From assembly GCA_963582255.1 (NCBI GenBank), contig CAUZRD010000017.1, forward strand, positions 1-21,157: a stretch of 21,157 bases of DNA. Reading direction: 5' to 3'. The position numbers and the translations under genes are program-made. Numbering within the stretch: position 1 is the first letter of the stretch; every line of letters starts with the position of its first letter. Of the stretch, positions 7,643-15,429 are shown piece after piece. The notes beneath the pieces are model-generated. The model was not told where the DNA came from and made no database searches. It saw only the letters and a list, made by a program, of their open reading frames with translations. This DNA is from CAUZRD01 sp963582255. Its GTDB lineage: Bacteria > Pseudomonadota > Alphaproteobacteria > Rhizobiales > TMED25.

Positions 7643-8029
7643 CGGTTTAAATTCGAGATTATTTGAAATTACAGCGCTATGGAAAACGCACCTTGTGTGT
7701 ATTTAATATTTAATCAAAATAATACATTAAGTGGGCTGGTACTAAGCCAATAAGAATGACAACCTCCACAGAGAAACCCCTATGATTTAGGTGCTGGATG
7801 AAGATCGAGTATAGTCATAAAGTGATGCATACGCTCTTAACTCTTCCCACATGTGAGCAGTCCAATAAAATCAAGACCGCAAAAACATCACGCCCTCCCA
7901 TACTCTTCTGGTGATCCCAGCCGACTATCCATGTTAGCAATTTCTGATGACGAAAACAGCATCAGCTCTTCAGCTTATCTGACGTCTACCAGGATCCAGT
8001 GACTTTATGACAAAACAGGACTTCAATTC
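7643..8029. other. Intergenic region between the antiporter operon and msrB
   Basis: This is 387 bases without a convincing gene. The first 100 bases are AT-rich. A 6-bp hairpin CTGATG/CATCAG (7944-7949 and 7960-7965) has no T-run after it and is not a terminator by itself. A minimal ORF of eight codons, ATG 8007 to TGA 8033, overlaps the msrB GTG start and could couple translation, but nothing else supports it. Confidence 0.5.
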
Positions 8030-8464
8030 GTGAATGAGAATAAAAAAGACGTACGCATCAAAAAGTCGGAGATTGAATGGCGTGAGCAGCTCACCGCCGA
8101 ACAATACCGCATTACGCGCGAACACGGTACAGAGTCGGCATTTACCGGCCCATATTGGGATGAGAAAACATCCGGCTTATACTCATGTATCTGTTGCAAT
8201 GCGGAGTTATTCAACTCCAAAACCAAATATGATTCGGGATCCGGGTGGCCCAGTTTCTATGCTCCGGTATCCAAGAACGCGGTCAGTGAACACAACGATG
8301 GTTCATTCCTAATGCGTCGAACTGAGATCAGATGCACAGCATGCGATGCTCATCTTGGCCACGTTTTTCCTGACGGACCGGCACCGACCGGCGCACGGTA
8401 TTGCATGAATGGGCATGCCCTTCATCTAATGCCAAATGAATCGGCGGAGGATGACAATGAGTAA
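8030..8464 (+). CDS. msrB: Peptide methionine (R)-S-oxide reductase MsrB
   Basis: This 144-residue cytoplasmic enzyme reduces the R epimer of methionine sulfoxide in proteins. The catalytic Cys is C125 in RYCMNG. Structural zinc is held by C53/C56 and C102/C105 (CTAC, followed by DAHLGHVFPDGP). The site that carries the recycling Cys in many MsrBs (SGCGWPSF) is SGSGWPSF here, with Ser71, so regeneration must use another thiol or a direct reductant; this variant is known in the family. The GTG start has AGGA nine bases upstream (8017-8020); no in-frame ATG precedes the conserved N-terminus. The stop overlaps the ptrB start, so the two are probably cotranslated. Confidence 0.95.
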   Translation: MNENKKDVRIKKSEIEWREQLTAEQYRITREHGTESAFTGPYWDEKTSGLYSCICCNAELFNSKTKYDSGSGWPSFYAPVSKNAVSEHNDGSFLMRRTEIRCTACDAHLGHVFPDGPAPTGARYCMNGHALHLMPNESAEDDNE

Positions 8465-10568
8465 GTCTTTACCTTTACAAGACGTGAGCCCGCCACAAGC
8501 CGAACGAAAATCTGAACACACTACTCATCACGGGATTGAACGTGTTGATGAGTATGCGTGGCTGCGCGCGGAGAACTGGCGCGAGGTGATGCGTACACCT
8601 CAGGTTCTCTCAGCAGACATTCGGGCACATCTGGAAGCGGAAAACGCCTTCACGACAGCGGTGCTAGGACATACAAAAACACTTCAGTCCGACATGTTTA
8701 AAGAAATGCGTGGTCGGATCAAAGAAGATGATTCTACCGTCCCGTCTACTGACGGACCATATTCCTATTATACGACTTATGTCGCGGGCGGTCAGCATCC
8801 GATTTTATGCCGCCAGCCACGAGATGGTGGCACGTGTGAGACGATGATAAATTGCAACGATCTTGCCGTAAACCAGGCCTATTTTATGCTCGGCGGTGCC
8901 ATGCACAGTCCTAATCATCGCTACCTTATCTATGCGGTCGATCTTAAAGGCTCTGAGTATTACGATCTCAATGTCCTCGATATACAAAGCGGCCAATTCC
9001 TGAGTGATAAAATCCCAGACACAACAGGCGGCGGGGTCTGGGCGGCTGACAGCAAGACTTTCTTCTACACGCAGCTTGATGAAAATCATCGGCCCTCGCG
9101 CATCTATTCACATCAATTGGGCTGCGACCCGGCAGAGGACATACTGGTTTTTGAGGAAAAGGATCCCGGGTTTTTTGCTGGCATCGGCAAGACCCAATCC
9201 GGCGACTATATCGTTATCTCAACGCATACTCACGAGACCAGTGAAATACTAATTATCCCAGCGAATGCACCGCTCACTCCCGCACGACTAATCGTACCGC
9301 GCGAAAGCGGCCATGAATGCTCTATAGAACATCACGGTTCATCCCTCTTCATTCTGACAAACCGTGGAGGCGCGGAGGATTTTCTCATTGTTGAGGCCCC
9401 GATCGATGATCCAGCACCGGCCAATTGGCGTGAAATTGTTGCACATCAACCTGGCCGTCTGATTCTTTCCCTCACAGCCTATCATAATCACCTAGTGCGT
9501 CTTGAACATGCCGATGGGTTACCGAGAATTGTGGTGCGCCACATTAGCAGCGGTGATGAGCATCATATCTCATTCTCCGAGGAAGCGTATTCCCTAGAGC
9601 TTAGCAGCGGTTATGAATTTTCTACATCGCAAACTCGCTTTACCTACTCATCAATGACCACACCATTGCAGGTATTTGACTACGATCTTAAAACGCGGAC
9701 ACGAGTTTTGCGTAAAATTCAGGAAGTTCCGAGCGGCCATGAAGCTCAGGCCTATGTAACACGGCGGATATTTGCCGAGGCGACCGATGGCGAGCAGATA
9801 CCAATTTCACTTCTCTATCGCGCTGGTTCCACCCTCGATGGCTCAGCCCCGTGCCTGCTTTACGGCTACGGAGCCTATGGCATAACTATTCCAGCTGGCT
9901 TCTCCACCAACCGCCTCAGCCTTGTAGATCGAGGCTTTGTATATGCCATCGCACATATACGCGGCGGCAAAGAGCGTGGCTATCGCTGGTATCTAGATGG
10001 AAAAGGCAAGAAAAAGGTCAACACTTTTGAAGACTTCATTGCTGCAGGAGAGCATTTGTGTGCTGAAGGGATCACATCGCGTGGCATGATTGTTGCCCAC
10101 GGTGGTTCAGCGGGAGGAATGCTAATGGGCGCAGTTTCAAACATGGCACCAGAGCTATTCGCCGGCATTATTGCGGAAGTCCCGTTTGTCGACGTGCTGG
10201 CAACAATGCTCGACAAAACTCTGCCGCTCACCCCTCCGGAATGGCCAGAGTGGGGAAATCCTATTATGAGCGAAGAGGACTATCACACGATCGCTGCTTA
10301 TTCGCCTTATGACAATATAACTGCTCAGACTTATCCTCCTATCCTCGCGCTTGCAGGTCTCACCGACCCCCGCGTGACATATTGGGAGCCGGCAAAATGG
10401 GTTGCAAAACTGCGCGCGCATACCACCGGCACATCTCCCATACTGCTCAAAACTAATATGGAATCAGGCCATGGTGGGGCATCCGGAAGATTTGACCGGC
10501 TCCATGAAGTTGCGCTCATATATGCGTTCGCATTGTATGTTACACATTTGGTCAAAAAATCTAGCTAA
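8457..10568 (+). CDS. ptrB: Oligopeptidase B (S9A serine peptidase)
   Basis: This 703-residue cytoplasmic serine oligopeptidase of the prolyl oligopeptidase family is likely to cleave short peptides after basic residues. The N-terminal beta-propeller (about 75-410) is followed by an alpha/beta-hydrolase domain. The catalytic triad is Ser551 (AHGGSAGGM), Asp637 (GLTDPRV) and His672 (ESGHGG). E595 and E598 in PEWPEWGNP lie where the family recognises basic P1 residues. There is no signal peptide. ATG 8457 is chosen because GGAGG at 8446-8450 is six bases upstream; ATG 8436 and 8451 are in frame but poorly placed. The gene overlaps the msrB 3' end by eight bases. A prolyl endopeptidase is the alternative, but the ends match oligopeptidase B better. 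Confidence 0.92.
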   Translation: MSKSLPLQDVSPPQAERKSEHTTHHGIERVDEYAWLRAENWREVMRTPQVLSADIRAHLEAENAFTTAVLGHTKTLQSDMFKEMRGRIKEDDSTVPSTDGPYSYYTTYVAGGQHPILCRQPRDGGTCETMINCNDLAVNQAYFMLGGAMHSPNHRYLIYAVDLKGSEYYDLNVLDIQSGQFLSDKIPDTTGGGVWAADSKTFFYTQLDENHRPSRIYSHQLGCDPAEDILVFEEKDPGFFAGIGKTQSGDYIVISTHTHETSEILIIPANAPLTPARLIVPRESGHECSIEHHGSSLFILTNRGGAEDFLIVEAPIDDPAPANWREIVAHQPGRLILSLTAYHNHLVRLEHADGLPRIVVRHISSGDEHHISFSEEAYSLELSSGYEFSTSQTRFTYSSMTTPLQVFDYDLKTRTRVLRKIQEVPSGHEAQAYVTRRIFAEATDGEQIPISLLYRAGSTLDGSAPCLLYGYGAYGITIPAGFSTNRLSLVDRGFVYAIAHIRGGKERGYRWYLDGKGKKKVNTFEDFIAAGEHLCAEGITSRGMIVAHGGSAGGMLMGAVSNMAPELFAGIIAEVPFVDVLATMLDKTLPLTPPEWPEWGNPIMSEEDYHTIAAYSPYDNITAQTYPPILALAGLTDPRVTYWEPAKWVAKLRAHTTGTSPILLKTNMESGHGGASGRFDRLHEVALIYAFALYVTHLVKKSS

Positions 10569-10593
10569 ACTTGGCGCTTGGAGAAAAGCCATT

Positions 10594-11799
10594 ATGACAT
10601 CGCCTCAAAAAGAAATGACTACTAAACCGGACGCTTTCGATTGGGCTGATCCGCTCATGATCGACCAGCAAATCACCGAAGAGGAGCGCTTAGTTCAATC
10701 TTCCGCGCGTTCTTTTGCTCAAGACCGCCTGATGACGCGTGTTCGCGATGATTTTCGCCAAGAATCATTCGACGGCTCGATATTTCGTGAAATGGGTGAA
10801 CTCGGCCTTCTGGGATCAACCTTACCAAGTGAATATGGCGGAGCGGAACTTGGCTACGTTTCCTATGGGTTGATCTCGCGTGAAATCGAGCGGGTTGATT
10901 CCGGCTATCGCTCGGCTATGAGTGTTCAGAGCTCGCTTGTCGCCCATCCGATATTTGCTTATGGCAACGATGCACAGCGCAGAAAATATTTGCCAAAGCT
11001 CATCTCAGGTACCCTGATTGGGTGTTTTGGACTGACTGAACCCGACCACGGATCAGATCCCGCTGGGATGACTACACGGGCTGATAAAGTTGACGGCGGA
11101 TGGCGTATCAATGGCATTAAAACATGGATTACTAATGCGCCAATCGCCGATATCGGCGTGATCTGGGCCAAAACCGAGAAAGATGTCATTCGCGGATTCA
11201 TTGTCGAACGTGATTTTGACGGATTTTCCACCTCTGGAATCGAGGGAAAGCTATCAATGAGAGCGTCGGCCACCGGGCAAGTCATCTTGGACAACGTATT
11301 CGTACCACAAGGTAATATACTTGAGGGAATCAGCGGCCTTGGTGGACCGTTTGGATGCCTCAATCGCGCGCGCTTCGGCATCGCCTGGGGGGTGATGGGC
11401 GCGGCAGAATTTTGCTGGCATGCAGCTCGCACCTATGCGCTGGAACGCAAGCAGTTTGGCCGACCACTTGCAGCCAACCAGCTAATCCAAAAGAAACTCG
11501 CCGACATGCAGACTGAGATCACGATTGGGCTGGCTGGAGTGCTGCGTCTTGGGCATATGATGGACGAGGGAAAAGCCGCACCCCAGGTGATCTCATTGAT
11601 GAAGAGAAACAATTGTGGCAAAGCGCTTGATATTGCTCGTACCGCCCGCGATATACATGGCGCAAACGGGGTATCTGACGAATATCATGTGATGCGCCAT
11701 TTGATGAATCTGGAAACAGTCAACACCTATGAAGGTACCCATGACATCCATGCGTTGATCCTTGGGCGGGCGCAAACCGGAATTCAGGCATTTTTCTAA
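10594..11799 (+). CDS. gcdH: Glutaryl-CoA dehydrogenase
   Basis: This 401-residue FAD-dependent acyl-CoA dehydrogenase oxidises and decarboxylates glutaryl-CoA to crotonyl-CoA, passing electrons to electron-transfer flavoprotein, in lysine and tryptophan breakdown. The catalytic base is Glu380 in TYEGTHDIHALILGRAQTG, a C-terminal signature specific to GcdH among acyl-CoA dehydrogenases. The YRSAMSVQSSLVAHPI segment and the FGLTEPDHGSDP FAD/substrate loop are also typical. I chose ATG 10594, which has GGAGA nine bases upstream (10580-10584) and gives the normal length; the frame stays open further up, but that part lies inside ptrB. It follows ptrB by 25 bases and is probably cotranscribed. 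Confidence 0.95.
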   Translation: MTSPQKEMTTKPDAFDWADPLMIDQQITEEERLVQSSARSFAQDRLMTRVRDDFRQESFDGSIFREMGELGLLGSTLPSEYGGAELGYVSYGLISREIERVDSGYRSAMSVQSSLVAHPIFAYGNDAQRRKYLPKLISGTLIGCFGLTEPDHGSDPAGMTTRADKVDGGWRINGIKTWITNAPIADIGVIWAKTEKDVIRGFIVERDFDGFSTSGIEGKLSMRASATGQVILDNVFVPQGNILEGISGLGGPFGCLNRARFGIAWGVMGAAEFCWHAARTYALERKQFGRPLAANQLIQKKLADMQTEITIGLAGVLRLGHMMDEGKAAPQVISLMKRNNCGKALDIARTARDIHGANGVSDEYHVMRHLMNLETVNTYEGTHDIHALILGRAQTGIQAFF

Positions 11800-11804
11800 A
11801 GTCT

Positions 11805-12038
11805 ATGGATCTACTTACGGCATTCGGTATTATATCAGTCAGCATTATGCTGCTGACCTATGCGTATGAAGACCGATCTCCCTGGATGATTTTCCTGTTT
11901 GCTGGTGGATGCGTCGCCGCATCAATCTATGGCTTTCTGCAAGGCGCATGGCCATTTGGCGTGCTGGAGGCTATCTGGGCTGTGATTGCCCTTAATAGGT
12001 GGCGAATACACAATCTTCGTATAGCAAAATCTGACTGA
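11805..12038 (+). CDS. Small integral membrane protein
   Basis: This is a 77-residue hydrophobic protein with helices at about 4-21, 27-46 and 50-65 and a basic C-terminus. The segment GAWPFGVLEAIWAVIALNRW (47-66) resembles small conserved membrane proteins of the CBU_0592 type, whose function is not known. It starts five bases after the gcdH stop and has no good Shine-Dalgarno, so translation is probably coupled to gcdH. It ends before the sodB leader. Confidence 0.75.
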   Translation: MDLLTAFGIISVSIMLLTYAYEDRSPWMIFLFAGGCVAASIYGFLQGAWPFGVLEAIWAVIALNRWRIHNLRIAKSD

Positions 12039-12043
12039 ACACG

Positions 12044-12072
12044 TTGCACCAGACCTACAGCCCGCCTATGGT
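12044..12072 (+). promoter_or_regulatory. Weak candidate promoter before sodB
   Basis: TTGCAC (12044-12049) and TATGGT (12067-12072) are separated by 17 bases. Each matches only three or four consensus bases. It lies in the 95-base gap before sodB, where an independent promoter is expected, but the match is close to chance. Confidence 0.2.
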
Positions 12073-12133
12073 CGCGCCAGAACAAGCGCACGAAAGCGCA
12101 TTAACTTAAAACACCTAATAGAGGAGTCTAGAA

Positions 12134-12730
12134 ATGGCGTTCGAATTGCCAGAACTTCCTTATGCGTATGATGCCTTACAACCGTTCATGTCGGCTGAAA
12201 CGCTCGAATTCCATCACGATAAGCACCATCAAGCCTATATCACAAACGGCAACAATCTTGCCAAGGATGCCGGGCTTGAAGACGCCTCACTGACTAATAT
12301 TGTTAAACAGAGCCACGGCACCAATGCCGGTTTGTTTAACAATGCAGGTCAGCACTTCAATCATCTTCATTTCTGGAACTGGATGAAACCGAATGGTGGT
12401 GGCGCAGCACCGGGTGCGTTGGCGGCTAAAATTGATTCCGATCTTGGAGGCATGGATAAGCTACGCGCGGATTTCATTAATGCCGGTGTAACTCAGTTTG
12501 GATCAGGGTGGTGCTGGCTTGCACTTAAAAACGGAAAACTTGAGGTTATGAAAACACCAAATGGTGAAAATCCGCTGGTGCATGGCGCAACGCCAATTCT
12601 TGGCTGTGATGTCTGGGAGCATTCCTATTATATTGACTATCGCAATGCTCGCCCGAAATATCTGGAAGCCTGGTTCGATAATCTGGTGAACTGGGAATAT
12701 GCGGCAAACCTACTTGAGGATGCTTCCTAG
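12134..12730 (+). CDS. sodB: Superoxide dismutase, Fe-type
   Basis: This 198-residue cytoplasmic dismutase converts superoxide to hydrogen peroxide and oxygen. The metal ligands are H27 (LEFHHDKHH), H77 (GQHFNHLHFW), D159 and H163 (DVWEHSYYIDYRN). Gln73 in the NNAGQHFNH motif is the second-sphere glutamine position typical of iron enzymes, so Fe is favoured over Mn; a cambialistic enzyme cannot be excluded. There is no signal peptide, and length is normal for the family. A strong Shine-Dalgarno, GAGGAG at 12121-12126, lies seven bases before the ATG. The gene stands alone between two gaps, and a very large inverted repeat begins 55 bases after its stop. Confidence 0.97.
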   Translation: MAFELPELPYAYDALQPFMSAETLEFHHDKHHQAYITNGNNLAKDAGLEDASLTNIVKQSHGTNAGLFNNAGQHFNHLHFWNWMKPNGGGAAPGALAAKIDSDLGGMDKLRADFINAGVTQFGSGWCWLALKNGKLEVMKTPNGENPLVHGATPILGCDVWEHSYYIDYRNARPKYLEAWFDNLVNWEYAANLLEDAS

Positions 12731-12784
12731 CGCATTGCGTAATCTGAGTTAACCAAGAGGTGCAATGGTGCCGGTATTTTGTCA

Positions 12785-12872
12785 TGTTTGGGCCCTAGCA
12801 TAGGACGGATGCAAGACATCACTTTTTCATATCGGTGATGTCTTGCATCCGTCCTATGCTAGGGCCCAAACA
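12785..12872. repeat. Perfect 38-bp inverted repeat with a 12-base loop
   Basis: The left arm is 12785-12822 and the right arm 12835-12872; I checked them base by base and found no mismatch. The loop, 12823-12834, is TTTTTCATATCG. Each arm contains GGGCCCTAGCATAGGACGG and ATGCAAGACATCAC. Pairing stops outside at A12784/G12873. No T-run follows either side, so this is not a classical intrinsic terminator, though the stem may block transcription or stabilise the sodB message. No target-site duplication is evident at its ends. Confidence 0.95.
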
Positions 12873-12904
12873 GAGCGCAAAGCATGCCGCATAATTCTAG
12901 CTCG

Positions 12905-12948
12905 TATTGGGAGAATAAATACCATTAGCTACGGGTCCCCTCCCAATA
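12905..12948. repeat. 9-bp inverted repeat with 26-base loop
   Basis: TATTGGGAG at 12905-12913 is exactly complementary to CTCCCAATA at 12940-12948. The loop holds a further short palindrome, GGGTCCC (12933-12939). It lies 32 bases after the large inverted repeat. An operator or RNA hairpin is possible; chance is also possible at this length. Confidence 0.5.
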
Positions 12949-13194
12949 TATGCGCACCAAAGTGCTCTTCATCTGACTACCTAGCGCGTGAGTGTGTGGC
13001 TGAATGCGTTAACATCTTTATTTTCGGTATATTCTCTAATTTCAACGGACTTGGCGCACGAAGCTACATTCTTCAAATTGTTTTAGCGGCATATTTCTGT
13101 CCCAAAGTGCCACCATCAATCATTGAGACACGTGCCTTGTGAATGAGTTAGAACCTCTGTCAAAGTATGACTGTTTTTAGCCAATGGAGCATAG

Positions 13195-13578
13195 ATGATG
13201 GAGGAGATCGTTCTACGGGTCGTGGAAACCACTGGAATTGAAAAGGGAATTGCGCAAAAAACGATAAGCATAATTTTTGAACTTCTGCGCGATAATTGCC
13301 CCCAAGATAAAGTCCAACAGCTAATTGATAAGCTCCCAGGTATCGAGATTTCTGCTTCCGAAACTCCGTCCGGAGGTGGGCTCTTTAGCCGGGGGGCAGT
13401 TCTTGGCGGAGCGATGGGCGCCATGGGCGCGCTTGGCAAACTTACCTCTACCGGTCTAACGATGGGGGATGTAAAAAAAATTGGCGTAGAAGTCCTCGGC
13501 TATAGCCGGGAACAGGCTGGTGATGAACTTGTCGATGAAATCGTGAGCTCCATACCCGGCCTCAGCCAGTTTATATAG
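13195..13578 (+). CDS. DUF2267-like small soluble protein
   Basis: This 127-residue protein has two parts. An N-terminal helical half (about 1-50) carries GIEKGIAQKTISIIFELLRDN. A C-terminal half carries GLTMGDVKKIGVEVLGYSRE and ends GDELVDEIVSSIPGLSQFI. A Gly/Ala/Met-rich linker (about 60-85) joins them. The pattern matches small alphaproteobacterial proteins annotated as DUF2267-type; their function is unknown. ATG 13195 or 13198 is the start, served by GGAG at 13186-13189. It lies 24 bases before mutA on the same strand and is probably cotranscribed, but nothing in the sequence links it to the mutase reaction. No signal peptide or true membrane helix is seen. Confidence 0.75.
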   Translation: MMEEIVLRVVETTGIEKGIAQKTISIIFELLRDNCPQDKVQQLIDKLPGIEISASETPSGGGLFSRGAVLGGAMGAMGALGKLTSTGLTMGDVKKIGVEVLGYSREQAGDELVDEIVSSIPGLSQFI

Positions 13579-13602
13579 CCATCTCTGAATGGAATAAAGG
13601 TC

Positions 13603-15039
13603 ATGTCCGATCAGAAAACGATAGTTTTATCAGAAAAGACCCCTCCGTTAACCTCGCTTGAGGCATGGGCTGAACTTGCACGAAAATCCTGTAACAATAA
13701 TCTAGATGATCTGAGCTTTGTTGATGAAGATGGGCTTAAAATTTTACCGCTATACACCCATGAATTCTCGTCTTCTAGGCAGTCAATCGTGGCCACACAC
13801 CAGCCATCACCGGTGTTTCGCGCATTGATACTGGAGCCAACCCCAACGCGCGCCAATCAGGCAATATTAAGTGAAATTTCTGGTGGTACAAAGGAATTCC
13901 TACTTCAGGAGCTCTCGCCTGGTCAATGCGGTGTGGAGATTGAAGATCGGGCTGGGCTTTTACTCATGCTGGAAAACATTGATCCCAATAAAATCCGTTT
14001 TCATCTTAGTCCGGGCATAAATCCAGAGCGAGAAAATAATCCATTTTCCTTGATGGAGTTCTTTACGGATTGGCTGATAACCAAAGGAGTCAGCCATAGT
14101 TTTAGCGGGTCATTTGGACTTGACCCCATTGGCTATGTTGCCGCCGGTCGAATAGGTTTTGATTGGCTGGAAAATGACCAATTAAGGTCGATCACCGCAG
14201 CTGTAGAAAAAACAATTCCAGCTCTTCCTAATGCGCGCATTCTTACAGCTTCCGGCACGCCATATCACGAAGCCGGAGCCTCGGTCATTCAGGAGCTTGG
14301 CATCATGCTAGCAACAGCAGCAGCTTACTTGCGTGCCTGCGACCAGAAAGACAACAGTGTATTTGAGGTTGCCAGTCGAATGTCGATCGAACTTTCAGTC
14401 GATGCCGACATTCTGATGACTATTGCAAAACTTCGGGCTGCACGGCTTTTGTGGTGTCGCCTGTGCGAGCTGTGCAATATTTCGTGCAATGCGCCTATCG
14501 ATGCGCGACTGTCAGCACGGATGCTATCTTCGCGCGATACGCAAAACAATATAATTCGAAGCACATTTGCCGCGCTGGGCGCCAATATAGCAAGCGTAGA
14601 TACTATCTCCCTATACCCATTCACCCACTCAGTTGGTAGACCAGATGACTTCACCCGGCGTATCGCGCGCAATACTCAGCACATACTGCGTGGCGAATCT
14701 CAACTGGGTGCGGTGAGCGATTCCGCCAGTGGATCATTTGCTATCGAACAGCTTACCGACAGTTGCGCTCAAGCAGCTTGGGATCTATTTAGGGACATTG
14801 AGCGCCGGGGAGGCATCGTAGTCTGTCTTAGTACTGGGTGGCTCCAAAAGGAAATAGGCCGGGTTCGCAACGATCGCGCCAATCAAATTGCCGCTGGAAA
14901 ACGGACCCTAATCGGGATCAATCAATTCCAACCTGCACAAGCGAAAATGTATGAAACTCAAGACTGGAACATACCTTCCGTGGCGCAAAGCGAAATTGAG
15001 ATTCTCCGTTCAATCAACCTTGATGATGGAGTTATGTAA
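13603..15039 (+). CDS. mutA: Methylmalonyl-CoA mutase small subunit, short form
   Basis: This 478-residue protein is homologous to the TIM-barrel domain of methylmalonyl-CoA mutase. Family segments include SVDADILMTIAKLRAARLLW (265-284), SFSGSFGLDPIG (166-177) and RRIARNTQHILRGESQLGAV (352-371). It is the non-catalytic partner of MutB in the heterodimeric enzyme that interconverts succinyl-CoA and methylmalonyl-CoA. Classical small subunits are about 610-640 residues with a degenerate B12-binding domain; here the protein stops after the barrel and no DxHxxG motif exists. The N-terminus is divergent. ATG 13603 has AAAGG (13596-13600) just upstream. It is the second gene of the operon. Confidence 0.88.
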   Translation: MSDQKTIVLSEKTPPLTSLEAWAELARKSCNNNLDDLSFVDEDGLKILPLYTHEFSSSRQSIVATHQPSPVFRALILEPTPTRANQAILSEISGGTKEFLLQELSPGQCGVEIEDRAGLLLMLENIDPNKIRFHLSPGINPERENNPFSLMEFFTDWLITKGVSHSFSGSFGLDPIGYVAAGRIGFDWLENDQLRSITAAVEKTIPALPNARILTASGTPYHEAGASVIQELGIMLATAAAYLRACDQKDNSVFEVASRMSIELSVDADILMTIAKLRAARLLWCRLCELCNISCNAPIDARLSARMLSSRDTQNNIIRSTFAALGANIASVDTISLYPFTHSVGRPDDFTRRIARNTQHILRGESQLGAVSDSASGSFAIEQLTDSCAQAAWDLFRDIERRGGIVVCLSTGWLQKEIGRVRNDRANQIAAGKRTLIGINQFQPAQAKMYETQDWNIPSVAQSEIEILRSINLDDGVM

Positions 15040-15042
15040 GAG

Positions 15043-15429
15043 ATGAAAACCGCAACGGACCGCGTTCGCGAGCAGATCATCCATGATCTAAAGGATCTTT
15101 ACGCCAAATACGATAAGATGGAGAAATACCACCCGCCAATCTGGCAATCTCTCCGATTTTTCGGTCTAATCACCGTATTTATCGCAGCGCTCGCTTGGTA
15201 CACTCAAACAGAAATTGGCCTGACTATCGGGGTTGTATGCTTTATTGTAGGGTCACTTCTTATCATGGTACCGCGTGGTGCCAGGTTTAGTTCTATCCTG
15301 CGCTGGGATGGTGGTATAAAACTGGCCAACCCGCAATTAGAACTGCAAAATCTCGACGAGCATATACGTTCGCTGGAGAGTACTCTTGAGCGCATGGAGG
15401 AAGAGGCGCGTGATGTGCCCACTTCCTGA
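15043..15429 (+). CDS. Two-helix membrane protein between mutA and mutB
   Basis: I do not recognise this 128-residue protein. It has a charged N-terminal helix (1-30), two predicted transmembrane helices (about 36-53 and 58-76), a short basic region (GARFSSILRW) and a C-terminal charged helix (about 98-123) with heptad-like Leu spacing that could form a coiled coil. Both termini are probably cytoplasmic. It starts three bases after the mutA stop and overlaps mutB by 17 bases, so it is translated as part of the mutase operon. A membrane anchor or scaffold for the mutase or its chaperone is possible; this is speculation from position only. Confidence 0.8.
   Translation: MKTATDRVREQIIHDLKDLYAKYDKMEKYHPPIWQSLRFFGLITVFIAALAWYTQTEIGLTIGVVCFIVGSLLIMVPRGARFSSILRWDGGIKLANPQLELQNLDEHIRSLESTLERMEEEARDVPTS

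Larger units (their letters stand above)
12731..13194. other. Structured intergenic region after sodB
   Basis: This is 464 bases with no convincing gene. It holds the perfect 38-bp inverted repeat (12785-12872) and a second 9-bp inverted repeat (12905-12948), both listed separately. The 9-base direct repeat CCAAAGTGC occurs at 12957 and again near 13104. A 99-codon open frame from 12843 starts inside the palindrome and is not accepted. The promoter for the methylmalonyl-CoA mutase operon should be here, but I see no clear one. Confidence 0.6.

Noticed and set aside
7944..7965. 6-bp hairpin as terminator of the antiporter operon
   Set aside because: The stem is short, it has no T-run, and it lies 300 bases after the last gene.
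8436..8456. Earlier ptrB start codons
   Set aside because: ATG 8436 and 8451 precede or touch the GGAGG at 8446-8450, which is correctly spaced only for ATG 8457.
10402..10593. 64-residue N-terminal extension of glutaryl-CoA dehydrogenase
   Set aside because: It lies inside the conserved end of ptrB in another frame; ATG 10594 has a good ribosome site and gives the normal family length.
10959..11432. 157-codon minus-strand frame inside gcdH
   Set aside because: It is antisense to a strongly conserved gene; the Pro/Ser-rich protein matches no family I know.
12843..13142. Open frame of 99 codons after sodB
   Set aside because: It begins inside the right arm of the palindrome, has no ribosome site, and its protein looks random, with many Cys and no known motif.
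15386..15412. TTG 15386 as the mutB start
   Set aside because: It has no ribosome site and adds Arg-rich residues not seen in the family; ATG 15413 follows AGAGG.
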